From NCBI RefSeq assembly GCF_902706095.1, contig NZ_CACSJP010000002.1, positions 310,001 to 374,000 on the forward strand: 64,000 nt of DNA. Reading direction: 5' to 3'. Position numbers and translations under genes: made by a program. The notes below the pieces were generated by a model, which saw nothing but the letters and a program-made list of their open reading frames with translations, did not search any database and was not told the DNA's origin. The stretch is from Rhizobium sp. 18065 (GTDB lineage: Bacteria; Pseudomonadota; Alphaproteobacteria; Rhizobiales; Rhizobiaceae). This document shows positions 7,625-18,664 of the stretch, piece by piece (positions within the stretch are counted from its first letter, which is position 1; the number at the start of each line of letters is the position of its first letter).

Positions 7625-9937
7625 ATGAATTCCCAGGACAAGAACAAGCCGCAAGCCTCCAACACCTCTGCGGACCTCGATGAACAGGCGCTTTTCTATC
7701 ATCGCTATCCGCGACCGGGGAAACTGGAGATCCAGGCGACCAAGCCGCTCGGCAACCAGCGCGACCTGGCGCTCGCCTATTCGCCGGGCGTCGCAGCACC
7801 TTGTCTTGCCATTCAGGAAAATCCGGCTGCTGCCGACGACTACACGGCGCGCTCGAACCTCGTTGCGGTGATCTCGAACGGTACGGCCGTTCTCGGTCTC
7901 GGCAATATCGGCCCGCTCGCCTCCAAGCCGGTCATGGAGGGCAAGGCGGTCCTGTTCAAGAAATTCGCCGGCATTGATGTCTTCGACATCGAAATCGAGG
8001 CCCCGACCGTCAATGAGATGGTCTCGACGATCTCGGCACTCGAGCCGACCTTCGGTGGCATCAACCTTGAGGATATCAAGGCACCTGAGTGCTTCGAGGT
8101 CGAGGACCAGTTGCGCGCCAAGATGAACATCCCGGTATTCCATGACGATCAGCACGGGACCGCGATCATCGTCGCGGCCGCGATCCTGAACGGCCTTGAA
8201 CTCGCCGGCAAGATGATCAAGGACGTCAAGATCGTCGCCTCGGGCGCAGGCGCCGCAGCGCTTGCCTGTCTCAACCTGCTCGTCATCCTGGGTGCCAAGC
8301 GTGAGAACATCTGGGTTCACGACATTGAAGGCCTCGTCTACAAGGGCCGCAACGAGCTCATGGATCCCTGGAAGGAAGTCTATGCGCAGGAGAGCGACAA
8401 GCGTGTACTCGCCGACAGCATCCATGGCGCAGACGTGTTTCTCGGCCTGTCAGCCGCAGGTGTTCTGAAGCCCGAGCTTCTGGTGCAGATGGCCGCCAAT
8501 CCGCTGATCATGGCACTTGCCAATCCCAAGCCCGAGATCATGCCGGAAGAGGCGCGCGCGGCGCGTCCCGACGCGATGATCTGCACCGGCCGCTCGGATT
8601 TTCCGAATCAGGTCAACAACGTCCTCTGCTTCCCCTATATCTTCAGGGGCGCACTCGACTGCGGCGCGACCACGATCAACGAAGAGATGAAGATGGCCGC
8701 CGTGCGTGCCATCGCAGCCCTCGCCCGCGAGGAAGTCTCGGAAGTTGCCGCAAAAGCCTATACCGGCGAGACCCCGACATTCGGTTCCGATTACCTGATC
8801 CCCTCGCCGTTCGATCCGCGCCTGATCCTGCGCATTGCGCCGGCTGTCGCCCGAGCCGCGGCGGAAAGCGGTGTCGCCCGCCGTCCGATCACCGACTATG
8901 ATACTTATCTCGACCAGTTGAACCGTTTTGTCTTCCGCTCCGGCTTCGTCATGAAGCCGATCTTCGCCGCCGCCAAGACCGCGACCAAGAAGCGCGTGAT
9001 CTTTGCAGAAGGTGAAGACGAACGCGTCCTGCGCGCCGCCCAGGTTCTCTTGGAAGATGGTATCGGCGAACCGATCCTGATCGGCCGCCCGCAAATCATC
9101 GAAACCCGCCTGAAGCGCTACGGCCTGCGCATCCGTCCGGGTGTCGACTTCCAGTTGGTCAATCCGGAAGATGATCCGCGCTACCGCGACTATGTCGACG
9201 ACTACTTCGCCATCGTCGGCCGCGCCGGCATCAATCCGGAAGCTGCGCGCACCATCGTGCGCACCAATACCACCGTAATTGGCGCGCTTGCCGTCAAGCG
9301 CGGGGACGCCGATGCACTGATCTGCGGTGTCGAAGGCCGGTTCGATCGCCATGTCCGCGATGTCCGCCAGATTATCGGCAAGCGCCCGGGCGTTCGTGAC
9401 TTTTCCGGCCTCAGCCTGCTGATTTCCCAGCGTGGCGCGATCTTTTTCACCGACACTTTCGTCACTGACGATCCGTCGGCAGAGGAAATCGCCGAAATGA
9501 CCATGCTGGCCGCCGAGGAAATCCGGCGCTTCGGCATTGCGCCGAAAGCTGCCTTGCTGTCACACTCCAATTTCGGATCGCGCCCGTCGGCCAGTGCAAC
9601 AAAGATGCGCAGCGCGCTGGAAATTCTGCGACACGAAGCTCCGGAACTTGAGGTCGATGGCGAAATGCAGGGTGGATCGGCCCTGTCGGAGGCTCTGCGC
9701 AAACGCGCCATGCCAAATAGCACCTTGACGGGCGAGGCCAATATCCTCGTCTTCCCGAACCTCGATGCGGCCAATATCTCGCTTGGCATCATGCGCACCA
9801 TGATGGATGCACTGCATGTCGGTCCTATCCTTCTGGGTGCCGCCATGCCGGCCCACGTCCTGTCAACCTCGGTGACCTCGCGTGGCGTCGTCAATATGGC
9901 AGCCTTGGCGGTCGTGGAAGCCTCACAGCCGGCGTAA
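7625..9937 (+). CDS. dme: NAD(P)-dependent malic enzyme with phosphotransacetylase-like domain
   Basis: This 770-residue fusion converts malate to pyruvate and CO2 with reduction of NAD(P). The malic enzyme part (about 1-430) has [12 protein letters not shown], the metal-site segment [18 protein letters not shown] and HDDQHGTA. The C-terminal 330 residues are phosphotransacetylase-like ([20 protein letters not shown] onward), usually regulatory rather than catalytic in this family. Length and sequence agree with rhizobial Dme/Tme (MaeB class). The N-terminal run [16 protein letters not shown] resembles what I recall of the Dme type, which supplies pyruvate during growth on C4-dicarboxylates in bacteroids. 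Dme versus Tme, and therefore the cofactor, is not certain. Confidence 0.92.
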   Translation: MNSQDKNKPQASNTSADLDEQALFYHRYPRPGKLEIQATKPLGNQRDLALAYSPGVAAPCLAIQENPAAADDYTARSNLVAVISNGTAVLGLGNIGPLASKPVMEGKAVLFKKFAGIDVFDIEIEAPTVNEMVSTISALEPTFGGINLEDIKAPECFEVEDQLRAKMNIPVFHDDQHGTAIIVAAAILNGLELAGKMIKDVKIVASGAGAAALACLNLLVILGAKRENIWVHDIEGLVYKGRNELMDPWKEVYAQESDKRVLADSIHGADVFLGLSAAGVLKPELLVQMAANPLIMALANPKPEIMPEEARAARPDAMICTGRSDFPNQVNNVLCFPYIFRGALDCGATTINEEMKMAAVRAIAALAREEVSEVAAKAYTGETPTFGSDYLIPSPFDPRLILRIAPAVARAAAESGVARRPITDYDTYLDQLNRFVFRSGFVMKPIFAAAKTATKKRVIFAEGEDERVLRAAQVLLEDGIGEPILIGRPQIIETRLKRYGLRIRPGVDFQLVNPEDDPRYRDYVDDYFAIVGRAGINPEAARTIVRTNTTVIGALAVKRGDADALICGVEGRFDRHVRDVRQIIGKRPGVRDFSGLSLLISQRGAIFFTDTFVTDDPSAEEIAEMTMLAAEEIRRFGIAPKAALLSHSNFGSRPSASATKMRSALEILRHEAPELEVDGEMQGGSALSEALRKRAMPNSTLTGEANILVFPNLDAANISLGIMRTMMDALHVGPILLGAAMPAHVLSTSVTSRGVVNMAALAVVEASQPA

Positions 9938-9990
9938 CGGCGTCTCCCGCCCCACCGGGGGACGACGGCCTGCATGATTTCGGCTGATTG

Positions 9991-10016
9991 CCAGCGGCAA
10001 ATCACATTGCCGCTGG
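9991..10016. terminator. 10-bp perfect hairpin after malic enzyme gene
   Basis: CCAGCGGCAA (9991-10000) pairs fully with TTGCCGCTGG (10007-10016) around a 6-base loop. No T-tract follows, so it may be an mRNA-stabilising or Rho-assisted 3' hairpin instead of a classic terminator. Confidence 0.5.
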
Positions 10017-10070
10017 ACAAGTCCGAGCATGCGAAACCATCCTAAAGCCCTTGGTTTCTAGGGTTTTTTC

Positions 10071-10859
10071 ATGGTGTCTTCGCAGGCCTATTTCGAACTG
10101 CATGACTGGCTCGAGCAAACCGACCATCTCGAGCCCCAGCATTTTTTCGACCGCATGCGGCAGGTCTATGGCCTGAACCATCTGCTGTATTTCGATGGAA
10201 CCCTTCGCGGCGATCGCTTCGCCGCCTACAGCCTGCATCACACAACATTGCCGCGATTGGCGTGGCTGTCCGACAAACGCCTCCAGACGCTTCTGCATGC
10301 ACCCTTCATGCACGCAGCAATGGCCATCGAGCCGTTCGACTGGCAGGATCTCGGACCTCGAACGATCGCTGGCCAGAACCTGTCGACATTCGCCAGCCTG
10401 CTCGATCTGGTCCCCCTCGGGGCCTGTTATCCAATGTTGTCGCAAGCAGGCAGAACGGCCTTCCTCCTCATCCAGGCCGAATTGCCAGGGCATGAGTGGC
10501 GCAACCTGCGTCGAACGCACGACCGCGACATTGCAGCGCTGGCCGTCAGCTTTCATACAAAAATGCTGGCACGCACATCAGCCCAGATACGCGCCCGGTA
10601 TGCACAGGATCGGCTCACACCTCGAGAAATCGAGACACTGTCCTGGGTCGCCGCCGGAAAGAGCTATTGGGAGATCGCCGTCATTCTCGGCATCACGGAA
10701 CGCACAGTGCGTTTCTTCATGTCCAACGCGCGGCGAAAACTCAATGTCGTCACCAACGCGCAAGCGGTCGCCGAAGCACTCTGGCGTAAACTCATATCAT
10801 ACCCGCACAATACGACCGAGCCGACCCAGCCATCCGATCCGAATTCTTTGATTGCATAA
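10071..10859 (+). CDS. LuxR-type quorum-sensing transcription regulator
   Basis: This 262-residue protein has an N-terminal region of about 165 residues in the autoinducer-binding position and a C-terminal LuxR HTH (about 185-245: LTPREIETLSWVAAGKS, EIAVILGITERTVRFF, RRKLNV). The classic ligand-pocket signature (W-x3-Y ... DP ... W) is not readable; the corresponding segment is diverged, though PFDW is retained. It lies 81 bp upstream of an acyl-homoserine-lactone synthase, which makes it the likely partner receptor. The SD is poor (AGGG before a T-run); ATG at 10071 is the only early candidate. It may respond to an unusual acyl-HSL, or act as an apo-regulator. Confidence 0.85.
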   Translation: MVSSQAYFELHDWLEQTDHLEPQHFFDRMRQVYGLNHLLYFDGTLRGDRFAAYSLHHTTLPRLAWLSDKRLQTLLHAPFMHAAMAIEPFDWQDLGPRTIAGQNLSTFASLLDLVPLGACYPMLSQAGRTAFLLIQAELPGHEWRNLRRTHDRDIAALAVSFHTKMLARTSAQIRARYAQDRLTPREIETLSWVAAGKSYWEIAVILGITERTVRFFMSNARRKLNVVTNAQAVAEALWRKLISYPHNTTEPTQPSDPNSLIA

Positions 10860-10863
10860 AGGA

Positions 10864-10883
10864 AGCTGTCACTACCGACAGTT
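10864..10883. promoter_or_regulatory. lux-box-like dyad upstream of the AHL synthase gene
   Basis: An imperfect 20-bp dyad with core CTGT-N8-ACAG, equivalently CT-N12-AG, matches the core of lux/las boxes. It starts 77 bp upstream of the synthase ATG, where a LuxR protein could activate transcription and close a positive feedback loop. Confidence 0.6.
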
Positions 10884-10928
10884 TCATCGATCACCTGCAA
10901 CCGACATCAATGCCACTCGTTCAAACTG

Positions 10929-10934
10929 AAGGAG
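10929..10934 (+). promoter_or_regulatory. Shine-Dalgarno of the AHL synthase
   Basis: AAGGAG lies 6 bases before the ATG at 10941 and fixes the start, contrasting with the weak site of the upstream luxR-type gene. Confidence 0.7.
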
Positions 10935-10940
10935 TGCCGC

Positions 10941-11582
10941 ATGATCCGGATCATCAATGGCGTGAATCGCAAACACCACCCAATTGAAATCGATGCCATG
11001 CATCGCTTGCGCAAGACCGTCTTTCACGACCTTCTGGGATGGGATGTCAGCCTGCACGGCGACTGGGAAATCGATCACTATGACCAGGCCAATCCGCTTT
11101 ATGTCCTGTCCTATGGCGACAGCGGACGCCTGCGGGGAGCGCTGCGCCTGCTGCCGACCCTCGGACAGAACATGCTCGATGACACGTTTCCGGTGCTGCT
11201 CGGCGATCAGAGCGAAATCCGCAGCGCAGCCATCTGGGAATCGAGCCGCTTTTGCATCGATCCGCAAATTTCGCAGGACCGCGCCAGCAATCAGGTCACA
11301 ATTGCCGCGGCCGAACTGATGTGCGGCGTCGGCGAGCTTGGGCTGGCCTCGGGCCTGAGCCAGATCGTCACCGTCACCGATGTCTTCCTGGAGCGCATGT
11401 TCAAACGCATGGGCTGCCCCGGTCTGCGCATTGCCGATCCACAGCGGATCGGCTCTGTCCAGGCCGTTGCCGTCGCCTGGGACGTGACGGAAGCGTTGCT
11501 TGACCGAATGAAGCATGTCGCATCGATCGCCGGCAACGTCCTCGAACAGCCAATGACGCTTCAAACGGCTCGCGCCGCCTGA
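10941..11582 (+). CDS. Acyl-homoserine-lactone synthase (LuxI family)
   Basis: This 213-residue enzyme makes acyl-homoserine lactones from S-adenosylmethionine and acyl-ACP. All residues invariant in the LuxI family are present: Arg24, Phe28, Trp34, Asp45, Asp48, Arg69, Phe83, Glu100 and Arg103, so it should be active. Length is typical of rhizobial RaiI/TraI-type synthases. A strong SD and a lux-box-like dyad precede it. The chain length of the product cannot be read from sequence. The gene is probably positively controlled by the LuxR-type protein encoded just upstream. Confidence 0.95.
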   Translation: MIRIINGVNRKHHPIEIDAMHRLRKTVFHDLLGWDVSLHGDWEIDHYDQANPLYVLSYGDSGRLRGALRLLPTLGQNMLDDTFPVLLGDQSEIRSAAIWESSRFCIDPQISQDRASNQVTIAAAELMCGVGELGLASGLSQIVTVTDVFLERMFKRMGCPGLRIADPQRIGSVQAVAVAWDVTEALLDRMKHVASIAGNVLEQPMTLQTARAA

Positions 11583-11590
11583 GCCAGAGC

Positions 11591-11621
11591 GACCGCCATC
11601 GTGTCAAATCCGGTGGCGGTC
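11591..11621 (+). terminator. Hairpin downstream of AHL synthase gene
   Basis: An 11-bp stem with one mismatch (11591-11601 with 11611-11621) surrounds a 9-base loop. The following DNA is only moderately T-rich (ATTTTACTTTA about 15 bp on), so terminator function is plausible but not clear-cut. Confidence 0.45.
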
Positions 11622-11726
11622 GATGACGGCACTGTCATTTTACTTTAGCTTTAGCTGGCGTATTCTCGGTCAGGTAGTATAGGAGCAGGAACCGACGACC
11701 GGCATCCACGAAAACCCAGCGGGAAA

Positions 11727-13578
<1,852 letters not shown>

Positions 13579-13746
13579 TCATCAGGCCGGTCTTCTGACT
13601 TGGCTTCATCTGCGCACGCCGCCTTCCCGGTCTTGTCCACCAGTGGCTGGGTCTCCCCCTTGCGTGTGCATCCGCCTTACAGCGTTGGGCACGTGCCGGA
13701 TTTGCGCCGGCTTCCCGATTCTCCCGCAAGACAGCGGGCACCTGAT
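13579..13746 (-). promoter_or_regulatory. Cobalamin (AdoCbl) riboswitch upstream of bluB
   Basis: On the minus strand the region shows cobalamin riboswitch landmarks in order: a 5' ATCAGGTGCC segment, GGGAAGCCGG...CAAATCCGGC, CGCTGTAA, CCACTGG, GGGAAGGCG and the B12 box AAGTCAGAAGACCGGCC (minus strand of 13584-13602). ATCAGG at the 5' end and CCTGAT at the 3' end can form P1. The aptamer ends about 55 bp before the bluB start, leaving room for a GC-rich expression platform. Confidence 0.93.
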
Positions 13747-13801
13747 ATGCTCTGTTCTAGGCCGATCGCCGAAGGACGCAAGCGTCAGCCTGCGACGACC
13801 A

Positions 13802-14635
13802 TCAGTCGTTGACGGGGAAATAGCGAACGAAGGCGAATTCCGTGCCGTCCGGTGACCAGTTCGGCACATTGATCGTGCCCTGCCCGCCGAAGAGTTCGAA
13901 CAGTGTTTCCGGCGCTCCACCATCCATATCCATCAGCCGGAGACTGACCTCCCGGTCGCGCGGATGGTCAAAGACGTCGGGCGCATAGGACAGATAGAGA
14001 ACCTTGTCGCCCTTCGGCGACGGATGCGGGAACCAGTCACCGCTATCGCTGTAGGTGATGCGCTCGACATCGCTGCCATCCGGATGCATGCGCCAGATCT
14101 GCATGAGGCCGCTTCGGCTGGAGTTGAAATAGATCCAGTCGCCATCGGCCGACCAGTCCGGCCCGTCATTGCGCCCCTCGCCCTCGGTCAGTCTGCGCTC
14201 CTCGCCGCCATCGACCGAAATCGAATAGATGTCAAAGACAGCGTCACGAATGCCACAATAGGCAAGCTGCCGGCCGTCGGGCGACCAGCCATGCCAGTAG
14301 GACGGCAGGTTCGAAGTCACCTGGCGTGGAACACCGCCTTCGGCAGGCAATATGTAGATGCAGGACTTTCCGTGCTCGGTCTTGTCAGAGATCACAATCA
14401 TTGAGCCATCCGGCGATATGCCGTGATCATTGTTGCATTCGACGGCAAAGCCAGTGTCGAGGATGGACGGCGCCTGACCACCCTCCGGCGAAAGCCGATA
14501 CAGCAGGCCATTGCCGTTGATCAGCAGATAGGAACCGTCAGGCGACCAGTTTGGCGCCTCGACCAGTTCGCTCGTCTGCCAGACCACACGCGCCCGCCGC
14601 GTGCGGATGTTGTAGATTTCGACGGAACTGCGCAA
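13802..14635 (-). CDS. TolB-like beta-propeller (biopolymer transport TolB-type) protein
   Basis: This roughly 277-residue protein is made of WD40-like/PD40 repeats with the recurrent NWSPDG, GISPDG, GWSPDG, DWSADG and NWSPDGTEF signatures, one per propeller blade. No signal peptide is visible, so unlike true TolB it is probably cytoplasmic. Longer in-frame translation upstream runs into the NAD synthetase gene and is unlike the family. TTG at 14635 (giving RSSVEIYNI) is preferred because an AAGGGAG lies 9 bases before it. It is 38 bp downstream of nadE on the same strand and likely cotranscribed. Function is unknown; ligand or protein binding is likely. Confidence 0.8.
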   Translation of the reverse strand: MRSSVEIYNIRTRRARVVWQTSELVEAPNWSPDGSYLLINGNGLLYRLSPEGGQAPSILDTGFAVECNNDHGISPDGSMIVISDKTEHGKSCIYILPAEGGVPRQVTSNLPSYWHGWSPDGRQLAYCGIRDAVFDIYSISVDGGEERRLTEGEGRNDGPDWSADGDWIYFNSSRSGLMQIWRMHPDGSDVERITYSDSGDWFPHPSPKGDKVLYLSYAPDVFDHPRDREVSLRLMDMDGGAPETLFELFGGQGTINVPNWSPDGTEFAFVRYFPVND

Positions 14636-14673
14636 AGCCTGTTCTCCCTTGGACCATGGCGACGAGAGAAGGC

Positions 14674-16353
14674 TCAGCGATCGCGGAAACGGTTGGTGAT
14701 CGGGTAGCGGCGGTCGCGACCGAAGTTCTTCTGGGTGATCTTGACGCCCGGTGCCGACTGCCGCCGCTTGTATTCCGCCAGATAGAGCAAATGCTCGATG
14801 CGGTGGACCGTCGCAATGTCGTGCCCACGTGCAACGATATCTTCGACAGCCATCTCTTTTTCGACCAGGCACTCCAGGATGTCGTCCAGCATCGGGTAAG
14901 GCGGCAGCGAATCCTGGTCGGTCTGGTTGGGCCGAAGCTCGGCCGATGGCGCCTTTGACAGGATATTGGCCGGGATAACCTTTCCGGAAGGCCCAAGTGC
15001 ACCCGGCGGCACATTGGCGTTGCGCCAAGCCGAAAGCGCATAGACCTGCATCTTGTAGAGGTCCTTGATCGGATTGAAGCCGCCATTCATGTCGCCATAG
15101 AGCGTCGCATAACCGACCGACATTTCCGACTTGTTGCCGGTCGTGACGACCATCGAACCGAATTTGTTGGAGATTGCCATCAGGATCGTGCCGCGCGCAC
15201 GGCTCTGCAGGTTCTCTTCGGTAATCCCGCTCTCCGTGCCCTCGAACATTTCGGAGAGGCTCGACAGAAACCCCTCGACCGGATCGGCGATCGGAACGAT
15301 ATCGTAGTGGCAGCCCAGAGCCTGTGCGCAGGCCTCGGCGTCGGCAAAGGATTCCTTCGACGTGTAGCGATAGGGCAGCATAACCGTGCGTACCCGCTCC
15401 TCGCCAAGCGCATCGACGGCAATCGCGGCGCAGATGGCAGAATCGATGCCGCCCGAGAGGCCGAGCACGACGCTCTTGAAACCGTTCTTGTTGACATAGT
15501 CGCGGAAGCCGAGAACGCAGGCGCGGTAGTCGGCCTCCTCCTTCTCGGGAATGCGCGACATCGGCCCTTCATCACAACGCCAGCCATCGGCAGTCCGCTT
15601 CCAGGTCGTGACAGAAAGCGTTTCCTCGAACTGGCTCATCTGGAATGCGAGCGACCTGTCGCCGTTGAAGGCAAAGCTCGCACCGTCAAAGACAAGTTCG
15701 TCCTGGCCGCCGATCTGGTTTGCGAAGATCAGCGGCAGGCCGGTCTCGATCACCTGGCGCAGCACGACCTGATGGCGCACGTCCACCTTGTTGCGATAGA
15801 ATGGTGAGCCGTTCGGCACCAGCAGGATCTCGGCGCCGGTTTCGGCCAGCGTCTCGCAGACCCCGGCATCGTTCCAGATCTCCTCGCAGATCGGCACGCC
15901 GATGCGCACGCCCCGAAAATTCACCGGCCCTGGCATCTCGCCTTCGACAAAAACCCGCTTCTCGTCGAACTCGCCATAATTCGGCAGATCGATCTTGTCA
16001 CGGAATCCGAGGATCTTGCCGCCATCGAGGATGGCAACGGAATTGTGCCGGCCTTTCTCGCCTTGACGCGGGAAGCCGACGATCACGCCCGGGCCTCCGT
16101 CAGCGGTCTCCGCCGCCAGCTGTTCGACCGCCGACAGGCAAGCCCTGAGAAAGGCGGGTTTCAGAACCAGATCTTCCGGCGGATAGCCGGAGATGAACAA
16201 TTCTGTCAGAAGCAACAGATCGGCACCCTGCGTTGCCGCTTCCGACCGCGCCGCACGTGCCTTTGCCAGATTGCCGACCACGTCGCCAACCGTTGGATTG
16301 AGTTGCGCAATGGCGATGCGCAGGACATCTGTTTTTTTCAATGTTTCGCTCAT
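14674..16353 (-). CDS. nadE: Glutamine-dependent NAD+ synthetase
   Basis: The enzyme converts deamido-NAD to NAD with ATP and glutamine. The N-terminal nitrilase-type glutaminase domain has its Glu ([12 protein letters not shown]), Lys ([16 protein letters not shown]) and Cys (GVPICEEIW). The C-terminal synthetase has the PP-loop [13 protein letters not shown] and the ATP/NaAD loop [19 protein letters not shown]. About 559 residues from Met at 16353 (MSETLKKTD); an upstream ATG at 16389 is less likely. It is divergent from the LTA-synthase-like gene. Confidence 0.96.
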   Translation of the reverse strand: MSETLKKTDVLRIAIAQLNPTVGDVVGNLAKARAARSEAATQGADLLLLTELFISGYPPEDLVLKPAFLRACLSAVEQLAAETADGGPGVIVGFPRQGEKGRHNSVAILDGGKILGFRDKIDLPNYGEFDEKRVFVEGEMPGPVNFRGVRIGVPICEEIWNDAGVCETLAETGAEILLVPNGSPFYRNKVDVRHQVVLRQVIETGLPLIFANQIGGQDELVFDGASFAFNGDRSLAFQMSQFEETLSVTTWKRTADGWRCDEGPMSRIPEKEEADYRACVLGFRDYVNKNGFKSVVLGLSGGIDSAICAAIAVDALGEERVRTVMLPYRYTSKESFADAEACAQALGCHYDIVPIADPVEGFLSSLSEMFEGTESGITEENLQSRARGTILMAISNKFGSMVVTTGNKSEMSVGYATLYGDMNGGFNPIKDLYKMQVYALSAWRNANVPPGALGPSGKVIPANILSKAPSAELRPNQTDQDSLPPYPMLDDILECLVEKEMAVEDIVARGHDIATVHRIEHLLYLAEYKRRQSAPGVKITQKNFGRDRRYPITNRFRDR

Positions 16354-16542
16354 GATCAACGGTTTAAACGCTCGGCTGGCGGATCGCAACGGCGTCGGCC
16401 GATGATGCTATGCGTGGACGCCCAAATATCGATCAAAAACGGGGAACAATCAGGCATCACGCATAGTTCATGTAGCGTTCATGACGGATATGTGACAGCT
16501 ATGCGCACATTTGATGAAATCGCATTTCTCTCGGAGAATTCT

Positions 16543-18480
16543 GTGGCTGACACTCTTCCAAAATCGGTAAATTCCAGCCTTTTGGCAGCTGTCGGCACCA
16601 CTCCCCGCACAGATGAAGCGCGTGCAACCGGGCGCATCACGCGCATCGTATTCCCGCTGATCAACACTGCATTGCTGGCGATCATCACGATCATCGCCAG
16701 CGAATGGCTGGCGCGCGGCAACCTCAACGATGTTGCCGAATACATGCTGTCGCCCGCTCGCCCGGGCATGATCGCCGCTGGCATTCTTTTCCTCCTGATG
16801 CTTTTTGCCGACGCCATTGTCGGGCATGCCTATCAGTCTGCACTGCTGATCGTGCCACTATCGCTGATGCCCGCCTTCTTTTCCGGGCAAAAGCAGCTGT
16901 TTCTGTCTGACCCGTTGTTCCCGAGCGACCTGCTTTTCGGTCGCCAGATCATGGAACTTCTGCCGGTGATGATCGCGGCCCGCCCCCTGGCTGCAGCCGG
17001 AATGGCGCTTGCGTCCCTGGCAATCATCGGCGCGCTCGTCTGTCTGATTGTTGTCAGCCGTCGCCTCTTCCCTCGTATCCTGCCGGTCGTCCGCATTGGC
17101 CGCACGCTGGTGGCAGCACCGATCCTCGCCGGTTTCATCACGCTGATGGATCCGATGGCCTTTTCCTATGTCCGCGACCGGCTGAACATCGTGCCGATGA
17201 TGTGGGACCAGAAGGAAAACTATCGTCACAACGGCTTCCTGCTCGCCTTCGCCTTCAACATCCCCATGGCCAATGTCGGCGCACCGGCCGGCTACGACAA
17301 TCTTGCCATCTCCGACATTCCGACCGACCGTCTGCCCGCGACCTTCTTCTCGGGGCGCCAGGCCGACGTGATCATGATCATGAGCGAATCGCTGTGGGAT
17401 CCGACACGCATGTCGAGCGTCCGCTATTCCAGCGATCCGATGCCGACGATCCATGCCACACAGTCGGGCAACGTCTTCTCGCCAGAATTCGGCGGCATGA
17501 CGGCGAATGTCGAGTTCGAGGCCCTGACCGGTTTCAGCAATGCATTCCTGCCCTATGGCAGCATTCCCTATCAGCAGTATATCCGCCGCCCGCTGCCGTC
17601 GCTTGCCACCTTCTTTGAATCTAAGGGCTACGTGACCAAGGCCTTCCATCCGTTCCAAAGCTGGTTCTGGAACCGTCAGAATGTCTATCAGGCGCTCGGC
17701 TTCCAGAACTTCCAGTCCGAGGAAAACATGCCAGCGATGGAAAAGCGCGGCATCTTCGCCTCTGATGATGCTTTGACGCGCCATATCATCAACCAGGCCG
17801 ACAACACGGCCAAGCCGTTCTTCTTCTTCGCCGTTACACTGCAGGGCCACGGTCCGTATGAAGCAAACCGCTACAAGAAGAACTCGATCGAAGTCGACGG
17901 ACCGACGCTTTCCGATGGCAGCGCCAGCGCCCTTGCGACTTATACACAAGGCGTCAAGGAAGCCGACCAGAGCTTGAAGATGCTGATGGACTGGGCAAAG
18001 AAGCGGCGCCGCGAAACCATCATCGTGCTGTTTGGCGACCACCTGCCGCCGCTCGGCATGGTCTATCCGGAGAGCGGTTACATGGCCGACCAAGTTGCCA
18101 CCCGCAAGGCTTCCGTCGCCACAATGAAGCGTGAACACGAAACACCACTGGTTGTGTGGTCATCCAAGCGCGGCGTGCAGAAGAACCTGGGCTCGGTCAG
18201 CCCCTCGCAACTGCCGCATTTCATTGTCCGCATGAGCGGCTACCGTCATCCTTTCTACACGGGCATGCTTGGCCGCGTTCAGGAACGTTATACTGTGATT
18301 GATCGTCATCAGTTGATCGAGCGCAACAATCGCGCCCAGCCGGATTGGTCCGTATCAGGCCGTATTGATCCGATGATCCGAGACTACCGGCTACTGCAAC
18401 ACGACATGATGTTTGGCGAAGGCTTTGGAACTGAACGTTTCTTCCCTGAGCAGGCAGAACGACTGCAGCCGGTGACTTGA
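16543..18480 (+). CDS. LTA synthase/phosphoglycerol transferase-family membrane protein
   Basis: This roughly 645-residue protein has about five membrane helices in its first 230 residues and then a periplasmic sulfatase/alkaline-phosphatase-fold domain. Catalytic landmarks match LtaS/MdoB: IMIMSESLWDPT (metal Glu), the Thr-containing stretch GGMTANVEFEALTGFS (nucleophile region), HGPYEANR and LFGDHLPP (metal Asp-His). In Gram-negative relatives such enzymes move phosphoglycerol from phosphatidylglycerol to periplasmic glucans, for example rhizobial CgmB on cyclic beta-glucans; assignment to that role is inference. GTG at 16543 has GGAG 6 bases upstream and is preferred to the in-frame ATG at 16501, which lacks an SD. 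Confidence 0.85.
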   Translation: MADTLPKSVNSSLLAAVGTTPRTDEARATGRITRIVFPLINTALLAIITIIASEWLARGNLNDVAEYMLSPARPGMIAAGILFLLMLFADAIVGHAYQSALLIVPLSLMPAFFSGQKQLFLSDPLFPSDLLFGRQIMELLPVMIAARPLAAAGMALASLAIIGALVCLIVVSRRLFPRILPVVRIGRTLVAAPILAGFITLMDPMAFSYVRDRLNIVPMMWDQKENYRHNGFLLAFAFNIPMANVGAPAGYDNLAISDIPTDRLPATFFSGRQADVIMIMSESLWDPTRMSSVRYSSDPMPTIHATQSGNVFSPEFGGMTANVEFEALTGFSNAFLPYGSIPYQQYIRRPLPSLATFFESKGYVTKAFHPFQSWFWNRQNVYQALGFQNFQSEENMPAMEKRGIFASDDALTRHIINQADNTAKPFFFFAVTLQGHGPYEANRYKKNSIEVDGPTLSDGSASALATYTQGVKEADQSLKMLMDWAKKRRRETIIVLFGDHLPPLGMVYPESGYMADQVATRKASVATMKREHETPLVVWSSKRGVQKNLGSVSPSQLPHFIVRMSGYRHPFYTGMLGRVQERYTVIDRHQLIERNNRAQPDWSVSGRIDPMIRDYRLLQHDMMFGEGFGTERFFPEQAERLQPVT

Positions 18481-18514
18481 TCGCGCGACCGCGCATTCTC
18501 AATATTTGCCCAGC

Positions 18515-18543
18515 TTGACAAGTTCTGCTCAGTTGCACTATTG
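18515..18543 (+). promoter_or_regulatory. Candidate sigma-70 promoter
   Basis: TTGACA (18515-18520) and CTATTG (18538-18543) have a 17-bp spacer, close to the rhizobial pattern. It would drive the gene at 18665 with a leader of about 115 bases. It lies just before a terminator-like hairpin, so only one of the two readings may be right. Confidence 0.4.
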
Positions 18544-18547
18544 CGGG

Positions 18548-18576
18548 AAAGTCAATTTTACTCCGTAGACTTTTTT
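18548..18576 (+). terminator. Possible terminator after LTA-synthase-like gene
   Basis: AAAGTC (18548-18553) pairs with GACTTT (18568-18573), followed by further T residues. The stem is short and AT-rich with a 14-base loop. Confidence 0.35.
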
Positions 18577-18664
18577 GTTCAAAACTGCAGCGCGCCTGAT
18601 TGTATCGTCGTCCGCTTGTCTTGATCGGATTGCGGCCGCGCCCGGCAAGCATTGAACACAATGC

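Noticed and set aside
14636..15028. N-terminal extension of the TolB-like gene into nadE
   Set aside because: The extension has no propeller pattern and lies out of frame inside NAD synthetase; a TTG with SD at 14635 fits better.
16858..18138. A 426-codon frame antisense to the LTA-synthase-like gene
   Set aside because: Shadow of a real gene; no similarity or ribosome site.
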